In this document: positions 59,641 to 64,000 of the stretch, piece after piece
Numbering within the stretch: position 1 is the first letter of the stretch
Layout of the letters: each line of letters begins with the position of its first letter
DNA from: Paenibacillus sp. ACRRX
Lineage (GTDB): Bacteria; Bacillota; Bacilli; Paenibacillales; Paenibacillaceae
Reading direction: 5' to 3'
DNA: 64,000 bases
Assembly: GCF_022346885.1 (NCBI RefSeq)
Contig: NZ_JAKRNK010000001.1
Location: 1,054,001-1,118,000 of the forward strand
The notes under the pieces: generated by a model
Database searches by the model: none
What the model was told of the DNA's origin: nothing
The model's input: only the letters and a program-made list of their open reading frames with translations
Translations under genes and position numbers: made by a program

Positions 59641-60780
59641 ATGTTCACGTTGACAAGTGGCAAAGTCCAGAAAGCTAAAAAGGTAGTGCTGTATGGTCCG
59701 GAAGGTGTAGGCAAATCTTTGCTTGCTGCACATTTTCCTAACCCCGCATTTATCGATACTGAGGGATCGACAACAGAACTCGACGTGCGACGATTTCCCA
59801 AGCCCACAAGTTGGGAGATGATCAGACAGCAAGGACCATCAGAAATCGGGACGTTGGTTATCGACACGATCGACTGGGAGGAAATGCAATACACATCATC
59901 TGTTTGTGCGCAATATGGTAAATCTGGAATCGAACAATTTGGGTGGGGCATGGTTATACGTATGTAGCTGAGGAATATGGAGCTTTTTTAAACTTGCTCA
60001 GCGATGTAGTAGATGCAGGCATCAACGTAGTACTGACAGCTCACTCTAATATATCCAAATTCGATCAGCCGGATGAGATGGGATCATATAATAGATACCA
60101 ACTCAAATTAGGAGCGAAAACAGAATCTAAGACAGCAGCACTTACTAAAAAGTGGGCAGACATGGTCCTATTCATCAACTACAAAACGTTTGGCGTAACA
60201 TCTCAAATTGACAGCAAGGGTAAGGCAACAAAATACAAGGCGCAAGGCGGAATACGGACCGTCTACGCTACGCATCATCCTGCTTGGAATGCGAAGAACC
60301 GACACGGTCTGCCTGATGAGTTTCCGCTGGCCTATTCGTATATTGCTCATATCTTCAATGGTCCTAGCAATACAGCTCCGCCGCTTGTCCCTCCACGAAA
60401 TTACCAGCAGGATGAGACGTGGACAGTGCTACAACCTAGTGGTGGACAAGTGAATGCTCCACCAGCACCAGCACAAGTCCATGATACATCATCACAGGCA
60501 GCATAACAGGCTTTTGGACAAATGACAGGCGGACAGCAACAACTACAACAAGAGCAGCCGCCCACACAGCCAGCAGGCAGTGACATAGCGGCAACTATTA
60601 ATTCAAACATTCCGAAATCGCTGGCAGATTTAATGGTCCAGCATCAAGTATCGGAACTTGAAGTTCAAATGGTCGTTAGGCGAAAGGGATATTACCCAAT
60701 GGATACGCCAATTACCAATTACGATCCATCCTTTATCGATGGCGTACTGGTGGGGGGAATGGCAACAAGAGTTCAGCATG
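59641..60780 (+). pseudogene. Broken AAA_24-type phage NTP-binding protein
   Basis: Starts MFTLTSGKVQKAKKVVLYG with Walker A GPEGVGKS. A frameshift near 59950 splits it, and the second part runs on (YTYVAEEYGAFLNLL) to an in-frame TAA at 60504-60506. Homologous coding continues beyond this stop (QMTGGQQQ, LMVQHQVSELEVQM) to about 60770. Family members support phage recombination; this copy cannot be functional as one chain. Confidence 0.8.
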
Positions 60781-60833
60781 ATTCAAAAAATCAGGGAAAA
60801 CATCTCGTTTTAATACAGCATAGGGGAAATTCA

Positions 60834-60941
60834 ATGACACAAAACGTAGAATGTGAATTAGATTGGGATGATCAGATTCAAAAGGACGGCGGAGAATTTA
60901 TTCTGCTGCCAGCTGGTGACTACGACTTTACGGTGACATAG
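60834..60941 (+). pseudogene. DUF669 protein, truncated by a deletion
   Basis: MTQNVECELDWDDQIQKDGG, then FILLPAGDYDFTVT, is the start of a DUF669 phage protein. It ends at TAG; a deletion then joins it to the middle of a helicase gene (VLVLAHRGELLDQ). Confidence 0.7.
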
Positions 60942-62239
60942 TTTGAGCGTGTGCTCGTCCTTGCCCACCGAGGAGAGTTACTAGACCAGGCAGCGGACAA
61001 GTTGGAGAAGTCAACTGGTCTAAAGTGTGCCGGGGAAAAAGCAGAACAAACATCTGTTGGCAGCTGGTTCCGGGTAGTCGTGGGTAGTGTGCAGACGCTC
61101 ATGCGAGACAAACGGCTGCTGCAGATCATTTTGACACGATCATCATCGACGAGGCACATCATTGTATATCGATTAGCTATCAGCGAGTGCTGCAGCATTT
61201 CGAGAAGGCAAATGTATTAGGTGTAACAGCTACACCGGATCACGGCGATATGCGTAACTTGGGGGCGTACTTTGAGAGGCTGGCATATGAGTATACGCTG
61301 CATAAAGCAATCAAAGAGGGGGTTCTCAGCCCGATCAGGGCATTAACAATTCCGCTTAAACTCGACCTGTCCGCCGTTGGCCAGCAGGCTGGTCACTTTA
61401 AATCAGGTGACTTGGGTACGGCATTGGATCTGTATCTGGATTCGATTGCCGCCGAAATGCTAAAAGCGGCCAAGGATCGTAAGATTGTCGTGTTCCTACC
61501 GCTAGTCAAGACAAGTCAAAAGTTTACCCGCATCCTGAATGAGATCGGATTTAAGGCAGCAGAAGTAAACGGCGAATCGCAGGATCGAGCGGTAGTGTTA
61601 GCGGACTTCGATGCGGGCAAGTACAACGTTTTATGTAACTCCATGCTGCTGACGGAAGGCTGGGATTACCAAGCGTCGATTGCGTAGTCGTGTTGCGGCC
61701 AGCAAAGGTACGCAGCTTATATAGCCAGATGGTTGGGCGAGGTACCCGACTGTATCCTGGTAAAACTGAATTACTCCTGCTTGATTTTGTATGGCATACA
61801 GAACGGCATGAACTTTGCCACCCTGCACATCTCATTGCTGAGAACGAAGAAATAGCTCAAGCCATGACCAAACAAATTGAGGCAGCTGGTGTTCCACTTG
61901 ACTTAGAAGCTGTTGAAAAGCAAGCAGGAGAGGACGTAATTGCTCAGCGAGATGAAGCGACGTAAACGTGCATTGGTGGATCCGCTGCAGTTTGAAATGA
62001 GTATACAGGCTGAGGACTTGGCCAGTTATGTTCCATCGTTCGGCTGGGAAATGGGTCCACCGAGTGATAAGCAACTTCAGATTCTTGAGAAGTTGGGTAT
62101 CTTGCCAGATCAAGTTGATAACGCTGGCAGGGTAACTAAGCTGCTGGAACGCCTGGACAAGCGACGGGAAGAAGGACTGACGACACCAAAGCAGATTCGT
62201 TTCTTAGAGCAGCGCGGATTTGAACATGTGGGAACCTAG
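60942..62239 (+). pseudogene. Broken SF2 (DEAD/DEAH-box) phage helicase
   Basis: Pieces in order: LVLAHRGELLDQA (motif Ia), an IIIDEAHH box broken by a shift near 61130, VLGVTATP (motif III), ILTEGWD-like LLTEGWDYQ, a stop near 61687, then QMVGRGTRLYPGK (motif VI) and a C-terminal tail after another shift near 61950. The Walker A region is deleted. Confidence 0.82.
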
Positions 62240-62358
62240 TCCTTTGAATCTGGTAAACGTTTGATCGATCGGATCGTGGGGAGTCGTAATGCATCTCTAT
62301 GAATATTCAAATTACATGGGAGGAATCCTCAACCCACACAATTTAACAAAGCAACAAA

Positions 62359-62398
62359 GATCCCCGCAAACCGTGTGGATCTGCAGGGATTTTTTTGT
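62359..62398 (+). terminator. Terminator between remnant genes
   Basis: ATCCCCGCA and TGCAGGGAT form a stem with one mismatch, followed by seven T. Confidence 0.65.
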
Positions 62399-62415
62399 TG
62401 CTTAATGACGTCCTC

Positions 62416-62745
62416 TTATCTTGTTATTGCATATACGCTTACAACAAAGTTGGCTGTTGCGCCATTTGGATTTGCAATATAAAGAGATCTGTTTTGATAA
62501 ACATCGGTATACTTACCATTTACTACGCCTTTAAAAATAGTTGGATCGCTGCCACCACTTACATCCTGCGCAACAATGAAACTAATAGAATTGGGATCAT
62601 CGCTTCCAAAAGGTGTTATTTCCCACTGGAAATTGATTGTGTTGGCAGGCAGAGTATCCGTTGAAAAGTTCCCGCTGGAACGGCTTGATTGGCCAGCTTG
62701 AGGGGGTGGTGAAGAAGTAACGCTGGAAATAAGTATTCTGGACAT
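62416..62745 (-). CDS. Small beta-rich protein of unknown function, 109 residues
   Basis: GAAGGGATG precedes the start. A serine/proline-rich N terminus is followed by a beta domain (INFQWEITPFG, and RSLYIANPNGATANFVVSVYA). Similar in plan to 52094-52438. Possibly a host or cargo gene lying between remnant pieces. Confidence 0.55.
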   Translation of the reverse strand: MSRILISSVTSSPPPQAGQSSRSSGNFSTDTLPANTINFQWEITPFGSDDPNSISFIVAQDVSGGSDPTIFKGVVNGKYTDVYQNRSLYIANPNGATANFVVSVYAITR

Positions 62746-62886
62746 ACATTTTCATCCCTTCACTTATGTGATGTCATACAACACATGCTTATGAAAAAAT
62801 GAAAACTTATTACAGCTTTTGTTTCAACCAAACTAATAGCTGAACACGGCGGGAGACAATTAACACAATGGTAGGAGGGGGAGCCA

Positions 62887-63267
62887 ATGGAACATAAATT
62901 GGATCTTATTGCTTTGTTGGGATACGTTGACTCCACATATCTAGATTACCAGGAATGGGTCAATGTTGGCATGGCGCTAAAATACGAAGTCTATACGGCC
63001 AGTGATTGGGACGATTGGAGCAAACGGGACGGCAGTCGTTACCATCCAGGCGAATGCTTCAAAAAGTGGTCGACTTTCGAGGGATCAGGCATACCAGTTA
63101 CTGGCGCCACGATCACGCAGATGGCCAAGGATAATGACTGGATGCCACGCTCTCGGTCCAAATCGCCAGTTAGAAAGCTGAAACAACTAGGACTCTTTTA
63201 TATCACTAAGGAAGATCGGATAAGAACAGTTAATCAATGTGACTGGAAGACTGCCTTGCTTTTGTAG
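62887..63267 (+). pseudogene. N-terminal fragment of a phage primase (PriCT_2-type)
   Basis: RBS GGAGGGGG. DYQEWVNVGMALKYE, then DWSKRDGSRYHPGECFKKW and TGATITQMAKDNDW, is the PriCT_2-like domain that normally precedes a D5/VirE-type helicase. Here the frame ends after 126 codons, so the helicase part is lost. Confidence 0.7.
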
Positions 63268-63458
63268 ATAAAATAGAAAATTAACTTACAGGGTCATAAG
63301 GGGAGAACGGGATGTAACGAATGGAAGATATTGCTGATTGAGTCGAGATAGTACTTATAGAGAAAGTAATTGATGCAAGATGGACGAACTCAGACATGAG
63401 GAAACAAAATGCAAAGAAAAAAGTGCCAACCCTAGTAGGATGACACTATTAATATTAA

Positions 63459-63827
63459 TTATTGATAGTTTTGTAGCTTGCCTACTGCGGAAAAAGCTCC
63501 ATCAGTCTTAACATAGAGTCTATACGAACAACTAGAGTTCATGTAGTAATCTATATTCTTAGTTCCTCCGTCAGGCATGTTATAATTGTAAACAGTGTCT
63601 GTGTCAGAGGCTTTGCTGCAATATTCATGAATAAAACCAGAAAATGCACCACTTGCATTGATTGTTGCTTTTCCATATTGATTTTGACCGGTAATAGCCT
63701 CGGTTGCTTTTGCGAAGTAAGTATTGCCCGGCACATAAACTGAAACGGAAGAGTTAGCAGCAAATACAGCAGTTGTTGTCATCAATAAGATGAGCAATGT
63801 GAGGCCAATAATTTTTAAATTCTTCAT
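63459..63827 (-). CDS. Small secreted protein, 122 residues
   Basis: ATG 63827 behind GGAGGTG. Signal peptide about 1-24 (LKIIGLTLLILLMTTTAVFA). The mature part is beta-rich, with two cysteines (EYCSK and SSCSY) that may pair. Unknown family; probably a host or cargo gene beyond the remnant. The last 160 bp of the window are AT-rich with nothing recognisable. Confidence 0.65.
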   Translation of the reverse strand: MKNLKIIGLTLLILLMTTTAVFAANSSVSVYVPGNTYFAKATEAITGQNQYGKATINASGAFSGFIHEYCSKASDTDTVYNYNMPDGGTKNIDYYMNSSCSYRLYVKTDGAFSAVGKLQNYQ

Positions 63828-64000
63828 AGGCACCTCCAATATTTTCTAATCCTTTTCGCTAATAGTTCCCTGTTCACCTTAGAACAAGGTACATGTAAAT
63901 AATTCTCTATTAATTCACAATATCCTCCATAAATAAAAAATATATTGAAAAAAACCTAATATTAATGAAGTCATTAAACATTACTTGATCGCTACTATGA

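Larger units (their letters stand above)
57450..63267. mobile_element. Decayed prophage 2 remnant in tandem at the glnA site
   Basis: About 5.8 kb: truncated integrase, then broken recombination/replication genes and a primase fragment, all carrying stops, frameshifts or deletions. Structural genes are gone or lie beyond the window. No third copy of the att core is present to 64000, so its right end is lost or outside. Confidence 0.8.

Noticed and set aside
62240-64000. Third copy of the att core marking the end of prophage 2
   Set aside because: Scanned for the distinctive GACATGTATCGCACAC start; not present.

Overview
The window looks like chromosomal DNA of a Paenibacillus-like, spore-forming Firmicute. 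The left 6.3 kb is a bacterial housekeeping block: spoVK, hflX, a PLP-dependent lyase of the YnbB type, glnR and glnA, all on the + strand. From 6.2 to 57.5 kb lies a complete-looking siphovirus prophage of about 51.2 kb. It sits in the 3' end of glnA, and a perfect 59-bp core (6204-6262 and 57450-57508) marks its ends. From 57.5 to about 63.3 kb lies the decayed remnant of a second, related prophage that used the same site, so the two elements are in tandem.

Prophage 1 layout: integrase (minus strand), CI-like repressor, five operators and a Cro-like gene form the lysogeny switch (6.3-8.4 kb). Early genes follow: DUF771-like, Rha, and an inverted Abi-alpha/DUF4393 exclusion gene. Next come a string of tiny proteins and a replication/recombination block of ERF annealase, RecE-like nuclease, HNH protein, replication initiator, DnaC-like loader and RusA (11.3-15.8 kb). 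A C5-cytosine and an adenine methyltransferase follow, with a second gene embedded out of frame in the cytosine methyltransferase. A long stretch of small accessory genes ends at an ArpU-like late regulator, which is followed by four TTGCAG repeats spaced exactly 11 bp. The late operon runs TerS, TerL, portal, head morphogenesis, scaffold, capsid, connectors, tail tube, tail chaperones (with a probable -1 frameshift), tape measure, tail/fibre proteins, holin and amidase (24.5-43.9 kb).

The right arm (43.9-57.4 kb) is rich in accessory genes. It holds an SGNH hydrolase, a secreted protein with a small membrane partner, a DUF6731-like protein with a four-helix membrane protein, and an XRE-ImmA/IrrE metallopeptidase with an overlapping partner. 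A divergent HTH/small-hydrophobic-peptide module with three operators follows, then an apparently structured non-coding stretch and an IS1182-type transposase scrap.

The most unusual element is a compact four-gene agr-like operon (54.75-56.42 kb). It encodes an AgrC-like membrane sensor without a kinase, AgrB, an AgrD-like peptide without cysteine, and a LytTR regulator without a receiver domain. It looks like a peptide-signalling circuit carried by the phage that bypasses phosphorelay, and it may inform lysogeny or cargo expression.

The remnant prophage keeps the C-terminal half of a closely related integrase with its own arm sites. It also keeps broken copies of a Rad50-like ATPase, an AAA_24-type ATPase, a DUF669 protein, an SF2 helicase and a primase fragment, damaged by stops, frameshifts and deletions. 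Small host-type or cargo genes, including a secreted 122-residue protein, close the window. All family assignments come from reading the translations; no database search was run.
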